This document shows positions 1 through 12,951 of a stretch of 64,000 bases of DNA, piece after piece (within the stretch, counting starts at the first letter, position 1; each line of letters starts with the position of its first letter). Below the pieces are notes generated by a model, which saw only the letters and a list, made by a program, of their open reading frames with translations, was not told where the DNA came from and ran no database searches. This DNA is from Symbiodinium natans (Eukaryota > Sar > Dinophyceae > Suessiales > Symbiodiniaceae), in assembly GCA_905221605.1 (NCBI GenBank), contig CAJNDS010002293.1, positions 79,501 through 143,500 of the forward strand, in the 5' to 3' direction. A program made the position numbers and the translations under genes.

Positions 1-3000
1 TTAAGGGTTTAGGGTTTAGGGCTTAGGGTTTAGGGGTTTAGGGTAGGGGTTTAGGGTTTAGGGTTTAGGGTTTAGGGTTTAGGGTTCAGGGTTCAGGGTT
101 TAGGGTTTAGGGTTGGTAACAGTATCTCCGGTTCTAAGTGTGGAATTGATTAGGGTTTGGGGCTTAGGGCTTAGCCTCGAAAATCACTGAAAGGATGATA
201 CCGGGGCTTGCCCCCCCCCCCCCCCCCCCCCCCGCCCCCTCTCCCAAATATCTCCTTTCGGCCAGCAAAGAAAGCCGCCCAAGTTCCGAAATTGGGGTTG
301 GGGTGTGGGTAGCCCTAAACCCTAAACCCTAAACCCTAAACCCTACACCCTAAACCCTACACCCAATTCCCCGATGGCCCAGGAAGAACTCGTGAGGAGC
401 CCCCATGCCGTAAACCCTAAACCCTGCAGAATCCTCAACCCTGAACCCTGAAAACCCTAGACACCCTGGACCACAACCCCCCTGACCCCTTGAACCCCTA
501 AACTCCCTAACCCTGAACCCTAAAAAACTCCCGAAATCTGAAACAAGAGAGCGAAGGAAGCCTCCCAAGTTCCCAAGCCACATGAGGCCGCAAACCTTAA
601 CAGCAACTGAAAGAAACAAAAGACACAACTACAGTGGCTCATTTCCTACAGACAGTCCTCCTACAAACCCAATGAGGGAAGAACATGTAGTATTCTGCGA
701 GGGCCTACCTAATATGGGTGTCTCAGTAATAAGAAGAGGGTTTGCGGCGGGCTATTACTGTATATTTACAAAGGGCCCCTCCGGGAATATTATTCGCAAC
801 TAGTCCGACCCTAGATGACGCTCTCCAGTGGATGGAGCTTCTCTGGCAACCCTAAACCTAGTTCATGGTTGGGATCGTATTAAAAACTTTAACTTATATT
901 CCTTGTTGGGTTTAAGTACTGTACCCTTAAAACTGTAAAATGTTACCCAACTATGACCAAGAAACCCTAAACCCTAAACCCTAAACCCGAAACCCTAAAC
1001 CCTAAACCCTAAACCCCAAAAAACCCTGGTCTAATCATTTAAGACCCCTATGTTGCTTGCACCGCCCGGCCGCTTTGTGTCCAATCGTGGATCGCCCGTG
1101 CCCCAAAAGCGTACCGAAGCTCGCTGTCCCCTGCACGATATAGGGTTTAGGGTTTAGGGTTAGGACTTGTGGGGACGCAAGCTTGAAGAATTGCTGACTC
1201 TGGAGTTGTTTAGGGGAACCCCTCTAAACCCTAACTCCAAACCCTAAACCCTAAACCCGAAGCCTTAACCTCAACCCTGAACCCTAAGTCGTGTATCCTG
1301 AGCCCTCGGAGGATGCACGGAATCTCAAGAACTGACAGAAGAGGAGTCCGAGGGTCCGCAGCTTAGCTTAGGAGGTTTAGGGGCTTTAGGAGCTTTAGGG
1401 GCTTAGGGGTTTAGGGGTTTAGGGTTTAGGGTTTGGGGTTTAGGGTTTAGGGGTTAGGGTTTAAGGGTTTAGGGCCTTTAGGGCAATTCTAGAGACTGTG
1501 CTAACCCCCCCCAAAACAAAACACCGAAGCTCCCTAAACCCTAAACCCTAAACCCTCAACCCTCAACCCTCAACCCTAAACAACAAAAAAAAAGCACACC
1601 GAAGCTCCTGCCTCATCAGATTGTGATTCCCGTGCGAGATGACGCGGATGCCGCCTGCCTGCTTACCTCGGATGCGGCGCCGGCACCTACTCTCCTTCAA
1701 GCCTGAGCCCCGAACAGAAGCCCGAAACGCTCACACACCCTAAACCCTCCTAAGTTGAAGGGTTTAGGGTTTAGGGTTTAGGGTTTAGGGTTTAGGGTTA
1801 AGGCTTTCTAGGGCCCTAAACCCCTAAAGCCCTAAACCAACAAACAGAAGCTCAGCTCAGCTGCTGATGTCCGCAACCACCACTGGAAGCCCGAATACCA
1901 GTGGCGCGAAGTAGAAGATGAAGCCCCAGCCTGGGTTTAGGGTTGAGGGTTTAGGGTTTAGGGATTGGGGTTTAAGGGCTAGGGTTTAGGGTTGGCATTG
2001 GGGTTTGCGGGTTAAGGGTTAAAAACAATCCTTGATGGCATAATGATGTAGTAGGTGCTATGAGAACATCATTAGGGCTGGAGGGTTTCGGGTGTAGGGA
2101 AGATGAGCCAGCGACAGTACTATGTACATACATGTACACTAAACCCTAAACCCTAAACCCTAAATCCTAAACCCTAAACCCTAAACCCTACACCCTAAAT
2201 TTAAACCCTAAACCCTAAAGATCGTACGGGTCCTTCGTGCTGTGCTTCTATTGCTCAAGCGTCGGTTAAAGTCAAGTTAGAAGCAAACTGTCAGGAGATA
2301 CCTGGATCACCACTGAAGCCGAGGGAGGGGAGCCTTAAACCCTAAGCCCTAAACCCTAAACCCTACGTGAAAACGAACAACGTTTCCAAGGAGAACCCCG
2401 GGCGGCAAATTATGTTGATGAGGATAGGCAAGCTGGCAGCGACATCCATGGAGCACTCAGTCTGCTCCTGCCGCCACGGTATGGATCCCTGAGCCCTCGA
2501 CCGCGAGGTTCGAAACTCTAGCCCTAAACTCCTTAAACCCTAAACCCTAAACCTTAAAACCCTAAACCCTATACTTCACAAGTCAACTCAAATTTCACCA
2601 ACATGTTCAACCAAACTCGCACAAGCGACCCTATGTCCCAGAGAAAGCCCTACGCTGAGGGCCGCATGTCCCTATCCTTCACCCAGTCGCCTCCTTTCCT
2701 TGCAGTCCTACACTAGAGTTAGGGCTACAGGGTTTGAAGGTTCACCGCCAGAGACCTAAACCCAAAACCCAAAACCCTAAGGGGCTTAGGGGTTTCATGC
2801 GTTCTTGATAAACCCTATTAAATATAGTATACTATAGTATTAGGGATGTTTGTGGGTTAATGCTACACGGGCCTTAATCATTGCTCTTTGCCCGTGTCAG
2901 AATCCGAATATTACCGTGAAGAGAACAACAATACCTCCCAAGTTGTACCAACTGCTAATTAAGCCTCTAAACAAAAAACCACGCCAAAACCCGAACACAC

Positions 3001-3126
3001 TGTCCCAGCCTTATTCGCGGGGGCTCCTTATAAACCATATTCAATATACTATACTAGGGGCTGTCCCATCCTTATTCACGGAGTAGATGAAGATGTTGCC
3101 GACGCAGTTGTAGCATTGAGCCGATC

Positions 3127-3207
3127 CTTAGTTGCTGAGTTCATAAACCCTAAACCCTAAACCCCAAACCCCAAAAAAGTGTAAAGTGTACCCATTCAGC
3201 TACCAAG
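3127..3207. mobile_element. Family A small element with telomeric array inside
   Basis: The element starts CTTAGTTGCTGAG and ends TTCAGCTACCAAG, an imperfect terminal inverted repeat. It is flanked by a 4-bp direct repeat GATC (3123-3126 and 3208-3211). The interior holds several CCCTAAA-type units where the copies at 4591 and 30206 have unique sequence. It is the same family as introns in the C69 and WWE genes. This copy is not inside a recognised gene. Confidence 0.75.
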
Positions 3208-4590
3208 GATCCGGACTCAGGCGTGTAGTGATTCGCCGGGCACTCGCCTCAAAGATGTTCAGGGTCTGTTTAGAAATTTGTAGAGCTTTTATAGGGTTTC
3301 TGGTTTTCTTGTGCTTTATAGGGTTTTAAGGGTTTTGCAGGGCTTTACAGGTTTAAAGGGCTTATGGGGTTTGAAAAGGTTTTGTAGGGTTGATAGGGTT
3401 CATAGGCTGTTTAGGGTTTATAGGCTTTGTAGGGTTTATTGGGTTGACGGTTCAGGGTTTAGGGTCCCGAATGTTGGGGAGGAGAGGCATCTCAGAACTC
3501 ATGAACCGAAATCCTAACCCTAAACCCTAAACCCTAACCTTGAGGGCCTAGGCCAAGGAAGCCTGGCAGTCGGCAACCCGATGCCCACTGTGAGAGCAGA
3601 AGCTATGTGGGTGAAGGCCACGTGCTCCGGCAGTTCAATGCCGGCCCAACAAGCTAACCCTAAGGGTCCATATACCGAAAATAAGGGAATAGTTACCGAA
3701 GTAATTAAGGGAATACTTGGGCCCTTTGGGACCCAAGTAGATAAAAAAGAAGCACCCTAAACACTAAACCCTAAACCCCAAACCCTACTCCCTGAATCCT
3801 AATATTAGGATACAGGGACCCTTAGGGTGAGCCATGGCATCTTGAGGTACATGGACCCTTAGGGTGAGCCATGGCGTCCTAAGAAGGACTCTGGAACGTA
3901 GGCTTCGAGGATTGCAAGAACCCTCGATACACGCTCCGTGTTGGGGGCGGAGGGGGGGGGTGGGGTGGAGATCCTACGTCCGAGGGTTTAGAGTTTGGGG
4001 TTTGGGGTTGAGGGTTTAAGCTCAGGTGCACCAAAGTCTTTGCAGTGTTGCAGCCGTGTTGCGGCACTTCGCGTTGTTGTCCGCCTCGGGCTTAAAATGC
4101 CCGGGTTCGCCTTTGCACGTGCGCTTAGATACTTTGGGAATGACTATACTGACCTTGGAACCCTAGCAAAGATTGTAATTGTTTCTTAGGAATTAAAGTG
4201 CCCAACAATTCAAATTGTTTCCAAGTATCCCTAAAATGGGGAGGCAGGTGGCGGAGTGGGGGTGCGAGGGCATACAGTAGACCCTTGGTGTGGGTAACTT
4301 GGCATTTCAGGACAAAGCACTTTAGGGTTTCGGGTGTAGGTGTAGGGTTTAGGGTTAGAGAAGGGAGGTCTGACCAGCCACTGTTGTCGTGCAGTTAGGT
4401 TTAGGGTTTCAGGTGGACAGGTCTTTTGTGAATAAGGGTCCGAAAGGGCATCATGATGAACTGCTCATATCTACGACAAAGGTAGCCTATTATCGCATTA
4501 AGACCCCTATTGCAACACAAGCAAAATCCCCAATTCACGGGTCTTGCAGCTTCTGGATAGGTCCTTGCTGAAATCTTGGTTGGGTTAATT

Positions 4591-4693
4591 CTTAGTTATT
4601 GAGTTCATAAGCCCCCAAAAAGTGTACACTTTCAGTTCTATTGGGGATTATCGCATCCCAAAAAGTGTAAAGTGTGCTCACTCAGCTACTAAG
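4591..4693. mobile_element. Family A small element, AATT target duplication
   Basis: 103 bp, starting CTTAGTTATTGAG and ending CTCAGCTACTAAG, flanked by AATT on both sides (4587-4590, 4694-4697). The interior carries two copies of an AAAAAGTGTA motif. It matches the intron at 30206-30312 in the WWE gene almost throughout. Its target duplication does not start with G, and it lies outside any gene I can read. Confidence 0.8.
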
Positions 4694-6750
4694 AATTTGT
4701 GATTTTAGTTGTGTGGTTTAGAGCTTGGAGCGCCACTTTCTGCGCCATCCCCCTTAAGCTTAAACTGTAAATCTGTAAATCTTAAACACCACCTGAGTAG
4801 GGAAGGAAGGGCCGACTGCTGCGACGTTGAGTCCCGAAGATCCTTCCCAAAAGATTTGGGCTTAGGGTGTAAGGTTTAGGGTTTTAGGGTTTAGGAATTA
4901 CATGTTCGTTTTACTTCAATATTGCGGAAAAAGGGCATCATGATGTTCGATGCAGTTCAATCGGCACCCTTTCTTGTGCACATGCTAAAGGCATCCGCAG
5001 TTGCCCTACAAAGCCTCCAGCAATCCCGCTCCCGAGATGTAACTTGCTTCTTGATACGACGACTACATTTCACAACTCGGCAATCTTCCAAAATTCAAAG
5101 TTATGTGTCGCCCTGAACTGGGCGCAGTGTAGCGGCAGAGACGGCAATGTGCAACGATGGCGTCGTGAATGTACTGCAGGCCAGCCGGACAAACACCTTG
5201 GGGGTTTGACGTATTCTGGGGTCTGGCAGGTAGATTTTAAAGGGAGTAAAGACTATGTCGAACTAATATGTTGTTGTTTTGGGGTCTGAGTATGTACTAT
5301 CTGGATAGATGACCCTTTCACCTCAGATGTTTGGGATGAAGACTTCGGAAATCGACCAGGCGTAGGACATAAGAAGAGGAACCATACCTAAGGGTGGGGA
5401 CTTTAGGGCCCAAGTACATAATAATGAGGTACATGGACCCTTAGGGCATACCATGCGTTGCGCGCGTTCTCAGAAACACTCTGCCAACAACGGTCCGCAG
5501 GCAGTGTGGGTTTGCCTGGCAGCCGGCGCAACATGAACATAAGGACGTGTGACGGCAGCTCCTTGTGGCCATGCATGCAGCATTTTTTCGGGGGTCCCCC
5601 TAGTTCTCACCGTCCTTGAAAATGCATTCCCCAATCCTACTGGTTCCACAACTCCTCTTTCACTCACTTTGAGAAACGCTGAGAAGGCAAACCGCTAGTT
5701 CAAGCTTCAGTTTGACGCTTGCGGCCACGACATACCAAGAGTCAGTGATGCCTTGAGCACCCTCGCGGCTTCTGGTTCAATGTACCAAGCCGTACCGTGA
5801 CAACAGCAATGTCAAGGCGCTGGCGACCCTTGTCAGAATACTTCAATGCTCGTTGTCTTGCCTGCCCAAATTGCTAGACCAACCCAACACCTACCAATCG
5901 TGTGCTCGCAGGTTATTTTCGTTAGCATGCAGCAACATGGGCTGTGTGATGTTACCATCTCGAGCTGTTCCATTTCTCCAACTGTTGTTGCAGGCGATGC
6001 ATTTAAAGTCATAGCTACCCTAAACCCTAAACCCTAAACCCTAAACCCTAGACCCTAAACGCTAAACCCTAAACCCTAAACCCTAAGCCCTAACCCTAAA
6101 CCCTAAACCCTATATAAACCCTAAACCCTAAACCACACAGCTTTGGGCCTGGCTCATGTGGAGAAGCCAGGAGGGTTTACATGCACCCAAACAACGAACT
6201 GGTAAGTTGCTTCACTTGAGCACGTCCCTAAACCCTAAACCCTGAACCCTGAACACTGAACCCTGAACTCTAAATCCTGAACCCTAAACCCTGAACCCTG
6301 AACCCTGAACCCTAAACCCTAAACCCTAAACCCTAAACCCTAAACCCTAAAGGACCAGGCTTAGTGTGCATTCATTATTGTGCACTGGGGCCCTACAGTC
6401 CCCACACAGGAAGTCTTTTCCGGCCCAAGTCTTCCCCATTAAGCGGACACATGTTAAGAAGGGTTTAGGGTTTAGGGTTTAGGGTTTAGGGTTTAGGGTT
6501 TAGGGTTTAGGGTTTAGGGCTCAAGCCCTTTCCCGAAACCCGAAACCGCGGGACGGGGGGGGCTACCTAGACCTCCCAGCTACCCGTAGTTGGGGTCAGG
6601 GGGTTCTTGAAAGCAGGTACATGGAGAAGAATAGTACACCCTAGGAACCCCTAAACCCATAGGGTTTAGGATTTGTTGGGGGAGAGGGCCTTAAGGGGTC
6701 ACTAACTCGAGGTCATTGCTGCTCTTAGCCAACTCTCCTCTGACATGCTC

Positions 6751-6862
6751 AGATCTCTGCGGGTTTTCGGAATTTTGAGCGTTTAGGGTCCTGACCCAAA
6801 ACCTCAAACCCTAAAGCTCAGATCTCTGCGGGTTTGTGGAATTTTGAGCGTTTAGGGTTCTA
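6751..6862. repeat. Tandem duplication of ~72 bp
   Basis: The segment beginning TCAGATCTCTGCGGGTTT and running to GAGCGTTTAGGGT appears twice in a row with few differences. The junction contains telomere-like CCCTAAA text. Confidence 0.8.
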
Positions 6863-8154
6863 GCCCTAAACCCCAAACCCCAAACCCCAAACCCCAAACC
6901 CCAAACCCTAAACCCTAAACCCTAACCCTAAACCCTTTGAGGTTGCAGGATGTTTCGGGTTTGGAACTCAGGTTGCATTGGATTCGCGGTCGGAGTGTCT
7001 ATGGTATCCTTCGGACCCGTAGAAGGAAGTTTAGGGTTTAGGGTTTAGGGTTAAGGGTTTAGTTTAGGGTTCAGGGTTTAGGGTTTAGGTCTCCGGTCCG
7101 TAAGCTGGCACCTTGCTCGCAGCTCGCGCCGCCGAAGTGCTCGGAGCACGTGCAAGTCCCGTTGCCATACCTCGGTCGATGTCGATGCTGGGCTGACGCA
7201 GAGAAGAGGTCAAAACATTTATGGTAGGTGGACTCTCTACCCTAAACCCTAAACCCTAAACCCGAAACCCCAAAGCCCTAAACCCTAGACCCTCAACCCG
7301 AAACCCCAAAGCCCTAAACCCTAGACCCTAAACCCGAAACCCCAAAACCCTAAAACCCTAAACCTACAGTTCTGGTAGGCGCGGTCTCTCTGGAGCGATA
7401 CTTGGAAGTTCATGGTACTCATGAACCCATTTTCACCGTACTTTTTACTGCACTTATGGTTTAGGGTTTAGGGTTTAGGGTTTAGGGCTTAGGGGTTAGA
7501 CCATATTAGGGCACTTAAGGGGCTTATAAGTGGGTTATAAATACAGTTATAGTTGTTTAATAAGTACCATGAACCTCCAAGTATAGTTACTGCAAGTCAC
7601 GCACAAAGAGCCACCGAACAGGCACGACTTGGGTTACCCCCCCTTGCTTGTACAGTTTAGGGTTTAGGGTATAGGCAACCCTAAACCCTAAACCCTAAAC
7701 CCTAAACCCTAAACCCTAAACCCTAAACCCTAAAACGGTATAGGGTCTAGGGCTTAGGGTTCAGGCTTGCGGTCGCTTGGGCTTCTATTGCTTGCGGTTC
7801 TTTTCGCACAGAGCATCCTGGTGGCTGCATCATCTACATACTTTACATAGACCCTCAATTCCTGTTCCCTTTCTGGGAACGAACAAGTTTCGTACAACAT
7901 AGCAAGTTGCAAGAATCACACTCTTTCTGGGCACTTAAACAATAAACGTCCTCGCGCAGATCCAGTAGCACCTACGACCCTGAACTCTGAACCCAACACC
8001 CAAACATCTAAACCTTAGACCCGCCAGAGCCCTTGCCAAAGACTCTAACCCTAACTTTAAACCCTACACCTTGGAACCTAAACCCCAAGATGCCCTGACA
8101 ACAACACCAAACAGTTCCCATGGACCCTAAACCCTAAACCCTAAACCCTCAACC

Positions 8155-8222
8155 CTGCGGAAGCGGTTGCTGGAAGGCGAGCTGGAGCCGGGACATCATC
8201 TCAAAGGCGTCCGCAGCCTTTT
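8155..8222 (-). CDS. Exon-like island, unrecognised protein
   Basis: A 70-bp non-telomeric island reads KAADAFEMMSRLQLAFQQ on the minus strand. It is flanked by CCCTAAA units on the left and ten TTTAGGG units on the right. The composition looks like coding sequence and the strand agrees with all recognised genes. No splice join was established and no function is proposed. Confidence 0.25.
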
Positions 8223-8899
8223 GTGGGTTTAGGGTTTAGGGTTTAGGGTTTAGGGTTTAGGGTTTAGGGTTTAGGGTTTAGGGTTTAGGGTTTAGGGTAT
8301 TAGGTTGCTTTGTTGTTTCTAGGGGTTTCTAGGGTTGTGGGGTTGGCAGGGTTCAGGGTCTTGAGTTCAGGTTAAACACAATCCCAGACCCTTATTGTTT
8401 GGGGGTTCTGAAAGCCACAGAAAAACACACACTCTACAAACCCTACTCCCCCCCTCCCCCTAAACCCTAAACCCTAAACCCGAAACCCTAAACCTTAGGG
8501 CCACGGCCGGCCTGCGCCTCTTCCTTGGAAACTTCATCATCAGCACCTTGTAGGGAGTTTGGGTCGCTGAGGGTGTGGGGTATTTAGGGTTTCGGGCTTA
8601 GGGTTTAGGGTGTGAGGTGTTTAGGGTGTGAGGAGTTTCGGGCTTATAGTTTCGGCTTTTGGGCCTAGGGTGTGGGGGTGGTTCGGGCTTATAGTTTACT
8701 CTGTTTGTCGGCCTAGGGTGTGGGGTAATTAGGTATTTTGGGGTTTTGGGCTTTGGGCTTAGGGTTTGGGGTACGGCTTAGAGTTTGCCGTTTGGGGGTT
8801 TAGGGCTTAGGGTTTGGGTTTAGCGTTTGGGGGTATCTAGGGCTTCTAGTCTAGGGTTTAGGGTTTAAGGTTTCGGGTTTGAGGTATTTTGGGTTTAGG

Positions 8900-9190
8900 T
8901 ATAGGGAATGGAAGCAGTTCCTGGTCCGAAAGGGGCGGGGTCTTGTTGCCGGAGGACAGTGCAGTAGCAATCTTCGGCACCAGACCCGAGTCGCTTAGAC
9001 CAGGCGTGTCGGAGAGCCTTGAAAACGTCATCGTTCTGGTGCTATTGGTGCCCGCGCCGTCTTGGATTGGAAAGCAAACAGGCGACCACGGAAACCGGGC
9101 CGGCAGCAGGCAGAGCCAGGACTCCATGGTGAACACACGGTCCAGAACCGACAGGAACGGAACACTTAGCGCGGCAATTGATAGCGCCCT
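8900..9190 (-). CDS. Possible exon, unrecognised
   Basis: A non-telomeric segment open on the minus strand for about 100 codons, with a hydrophobic start (LSIAALSVPFLSVLDRVF) and a polar remainder. The plus strand is also open over the same span, so the strand is chosen only because the recognised genes are on minus. The frame runs into degenerate telomeric sequence at its 3' end. No family was recognised. Confidence 0.2.
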
Positions 9191-9339
9191 CACTTGGTAG
9201 CAGGCGGTGTCCCGAGTGCAAAAGCTGCCGTCTAGCGCTTCTTAGGGTTTCCGACAATTGCAGAGCTAGATGCCGCCTAAACCCGACAGTGTGAGTTCAG
9301 GGTTTGAGGCTCGTAGGGGATGAGGATACTTAATTGACC

Positions 9340-10110
9340 CCGCCGACTTATCGACTTATAAGTATGTGATGTGTATCGATTAAGTATCGATTAAGTTGTG
9401 TATCTTGGAGTTAAGTTTGTTTTATATAATTAAGTTCCAGAAAAGTTCGACATTTTTTGCTTGACATATCTCGGACTTAGGAACTTTGGTGTTATGTCAA
9501 AAAACTTATATCGAACTTATCTCCACTTATCTGTTTTACATTTTGGGATTTTTTCACTGGTTCGCGCATGCATTTCAGCTAACATTGAAGAAATCGGTCT
9601 TGCAGCCCCTGCAACAGATATTCTATAGTTGGCTGGCAGCGTTAAAGCCTCCCCGGCCACCTCGGGACGCTTGGGCGCCTTGGGCGCCTTGTCCGCAAGG
9701 TGTCTGCCAGGTGTCCGCCAGTGTCCGCGACAATTTAGGTCAAGCCCTGGCTCGCGGACGTCCACTTCCGCGGAAATGATTTCCGCCTGCATGGGCTCAT
9801 ATAAGCCCGGACCCCGCGCCACTACCATCGGGCGTGGTCTGCTGTCCGCGGGTGCCCGCGAGCGGAGTTGGCCTGCTTTTTCCTTGTTTTGGCACGTTTG
9901 GCCTTGCCATGCTTGCAAGAAGCAAAAGGTCTCTCTGCATCTCTGGGCATAGTTTTCTGCCATGCCTTAAGCCGTGCGCCTTTTTTGTTTCGAAACAAAG
10001 GTGCTGTTCATGAAGCGATGAAAAAAAGCAAGCCTTCGAACTTATACACAACTTATCTCCTACTTAAAACGTATGTAAGATAAGTCCAGCATAAGTTCAA
10101 ATTAAATTCA
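9340..10110. mobile_element. AT-rich-ended insertion, possibly non-autonomous transposon
   Basis: About 770 bp free of telomeric repeats. Both ends are AT-rich and crowded with ACTTAT/ATAAGT hexamers (9345-9530 and 10035-10095). The core, 9600-9930, is GC-rich with small palindromes such as CCGCGGAAATGATTTCCGCC. Reading frames exist on both strands but none resembles a transposase. Exact termini and target duplication were not found. Confidence 0.4.
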
Positions 10111-10604
10111 CATGTACCACGGCGCCAATATAGTAGGGTTCGGGGTTTGGGGTTGCGGGTGTAGGATTTAGGGATAACCCTAAACCCTAAACCCTAAACC
10201 CTTCAACCCTGAACTTAAACCCTAAACCCTAACCCCTAAACCCTAAACCCTAAACCCTAAACCCTAAACCCTACACCCTAAACGGCTTTTAGGGATGAAG
10301 CCTTCAAACCCCAAGCCCAGCCTATGCAGAGTTTAGGTTTAGGGTTTGGTTGTTGGGGGGTTGCGGGTTTAGGGATGGGGGGTGGTTTAGGGTTTAGGGT
10401 TTAGGGTTTAGGGTTTAGGGTTTAGGGATGAGGGGTTTAGGGTTTAGGGTTGAGGGGTTTAAGTAGGGTTTAGGGTTTAGGGCGACAAAGCCTTCAACCC
10501 TCACATTCCCCAATGAGATCCTCGCAGGGCAGTATTTAGGGTTTAGGGTTTAGGGTTTAGGGTTGAAGGCTATTTAGGGGTTAGGGGTTGAGGTGTCGGG
10601 CTTT

Positions 10605-10659
10605 CTATACTGAACTTGGAACCCAAGCAAAAATTATAACTTATCCAAGTATCCCTAAG
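10605..10659. mobile_element. Short family B element
   Basis: It begins CTATACTGAACTTGGAAC and ends TCCAAGTATCCCTAAG, the same ends as family B introns, but is only 55 bp because the interior is lost. The flanking tetramers are CTTT and CTTA. Confidence 0.65.
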
Positions 10660-10782
10660 CTTAGGGGGTCGAAACCCTAAACCCTAAGCCGTAAACCCTA
10701 AACCCTAAACCCTGAACCCTGAACCCTGAACCCTAAACCCTGAACCCTGAACCCTAAACCCTAAACCCAAAAAGGGCCAGTG

Positions 10783-10872
10783 GGCATGATCGCTCTCATA
10801 GCACGAGGCACACAGCCCGCGGCCGCTGCAGGTGCCGTTCTCGCTGAGGTGTCCCGGGCAAGCATCTCGGCG
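10783..10872 (-). CDS. Exon-like island, Cys-rich
   Basis: The minus strand reads CPGHLSENGTCSGRGLCASC, a cysteine spacing reminiscent of EGF-like or related Cys-rich modules. The island is flanked by CCCTAAA-type units on the left and TTCAGGG/TTTAGGG units on the right. Which gene it belongs to is unknown and the splice borders are not resolved. Confidence 0.35.
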
Positions 10873-12951
10873 AGGCCACAGGGTTCAGGGTTCAGGGTTC
10901 AGGGTTTAGGGTTTAGGGTTTAGGGTTTAGGGTTTAGGGTTTAGGGTTTGGGGTTTGGGGTTTGGGGTTTGGCGTTTAGGTTTTGTGCTTGGAGTTTCAT
11001 GGTACTTAAAAACCAATTATACCTGTGCTTCTAACCGTACTTGCAACCATCTTAGGGCACTTAAGGGGCTGATAAGTCGGTTAAAAGAACTGTTATAACT
11101 GGTTAATGGTTTAGGGTTTAGGGCTCCAAGTAGGGCTCAGGTTTAGGGTTTAGGGTTAGGGTTCTAAGAGTTTTTTTTTTTTTTTTTTTTTTTTGGGGGG
11201 GGGGGGTTGTTTAAGAACCAAGACGATGAACGAAAGCTAGTGAAACCACTTCCAAGAGCTGAGAACCCAAGCTTAGTCAGGGTTTCGGGTGTAGGGGTTT
11301 AGGGTTTAGGGTGTAGGGTTTAGGGTTTAGGCTTTATAAGGTTCAGATGTGGGAAGCTAAATTCCAGGTGCCCCAGCAGACCCGAAACCCGGATATGCCC
11401 CGAATCCAAAGACACATGCGGGGGTCGAGGATGATGGAAATCTGAGTCCTCTGTGCATCTGGGGGTCTATCTTGCATTCCGCGCTTGGGTCAAGGGAGTC
11501 AGGCTTGTACCCGGTTGTAATCGGTTCCCTTAATGTACCCTAAACCCTAAACCCTAAACCCTAAACCCTAAACCCCTAACCCCTAAACCCTAAACCCGTA
11601 AACCCTAAACCCCTAAACCCTAAACCCTGAACTCCTAAACCCTTAAACCCTAAACTCCCAGCCGCAGCTTATGAACCCCGAAGCCCCTTCCCCTCATGTA
11701 AACCCCCCGCACCCCATCCCCCCCGCAGGGTCTAGGTACACAATCTTAGGGCCCTTCTGGGAACTTTCTGGTCTAGGTTTTGGGGTTTAGGGTTTAGGGT
11801 TTAGGGTTACATGATAGTGAACTTTGATGAAGCTGCAATATGCACCTTACGCCCCTGCAACTCATGTCTCATGCAGCTAGGTCTCGGCAGGCGAAACCAG
11901 GGTAGTCGCTGCGCTTGTTGCTATGTCGTGTGAAATAGCCTCAGCAGATTGCACTTCATTGCAGCAATGACCCACTCCGTCGACAACAACGACGCTGCTG
12001 ACTACCACTACGATTGCAACACCGATGCTGTTTTAAGTACTGGCCGTCACGATATGCAATCGGGAAGCTTCGTGCAAGCCCGAATCGAGAAGCGAAACGT
12101 TAAACCCTGAAGCCCAAAATCCTTAAACCCTGGCTGCACAGGCTTCACAAGGCCTTGCAATGGGGACTACAGAAATAAACACTAAGACTGTCATTTTTCC
12201 CTCCCTAAGTACTAAACCCTCAACCCTGAACCCTATGCTACTGAGGTTCCTTTTTGGGCCTAAACCCTCAACCCTAAACCCTATGCTACTCAGGCTCCTT
12301 CTTGGGCATCGCGGGCCCTATGCGCAGAATGCCGAACCCTCGAGCCTTTCAGGGCTCATGTAGTTTCCCTCTAGATGCCAAGTGCTACACGAGCCCAAAC
12401 CTGGAAGCCCCCAAGTAGCGCCCTAAACCCTAAACCCCTAGCACAGCTAAATGCATTACTCGTGCGTGACTGGTTCTCATCTTTGTGGACACCCGTGTAA
12501 TTCCTGTGCGAGTTGTGATCACCTTTTGCTTCAGCGGCCGTGATTTCGAGTTTGTGTCGGTCCTGCTTGTGCTTGATGTGTGCACATTGCACAAATATTT
12601 CGGAGTCTGTGCTTTTCCGGTGTCATCTCAGCTGGTGACCGACAACTTGAGGCAAGAGACCGGGTGGACATGTTCTTACTACCATTGCTACTTTTTGTTG
12701 CCCAAATTACTCAGATCACTACCATTCTTTTTGATACTATCACTCTCTACTACGCGCGCTGACTCTGGTCCACACGGGCTTTTTTCAACTGCTGCTGCAA
12801 GCTGACAACATGTTCGTATCAAGCCCTGACAGTTCCCGGCACTGATGGGGCATACAACGAACCACGTAGTTGTGTAGCCTGATAAGTCGTCTTGTTCGAT
12901 CTCAGCCAAACCCGTCAGATCACAAAGAAGATAATGCTTCGCCCAACTGCA

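Larger units (their letters stand above)
1..8850. repeat. Interstitial telomeric-repeat region, no confident gene
   Basis: The stretch is a mosaic of TTTAGGG and CCCTAAA arrays of about 2-12 units, with degenerate forms (TTCAGGG, TTTCGGG, TTTGGGG) and 60-400 bp of unique DNA between them. Clean arrays lie near 2150, 6020, 6310, 6460, 7680 and 8224. Both orientations occur. Two element copies are listed separately (3127-3207, 4591-4693), plus a family B copy near 4144-4234. The longest non-telomeric part, about 4900-6000, has only short unrecognised reading frames. A C-homopolymer lies near 211-232. Confidence 0.85.
10111..12950. repeat. Telomeric-array region downstream of the MgtE-like gene
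   Basis: Arrays in both orientations cluster at 10180-10270, 10385-10470, 10530-10565, 10690-10765, 10890-10975 and 11535-11600. A T/G homopolymer tract lies at 11170-11207. A short family B element is at 10605-10659. The segments 11815-12110 and 12460-12950 are non-telomeric and hold no recognisable gene. Confidence 0.8.

Noticed and set aside
1-120. Left window edge as a chromosome end
   Set aside because: The array at the edge reads TTTAGGG on the plus strand; a left chromosome end should read CCCTAAA. Similar arrays occur throughout the window, so it is treated as interstitial.
350-628. 92-codon frame on the minus strand near the start
   Set aside because: It is translated telomeric repeat and degenerate copies with no independent coding signal.
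9486-10083. Coding genes in the 9.3-10.1 kb insertion
   Set aside because: Frames on both strands overlap and none shows a domain or transposase motif.
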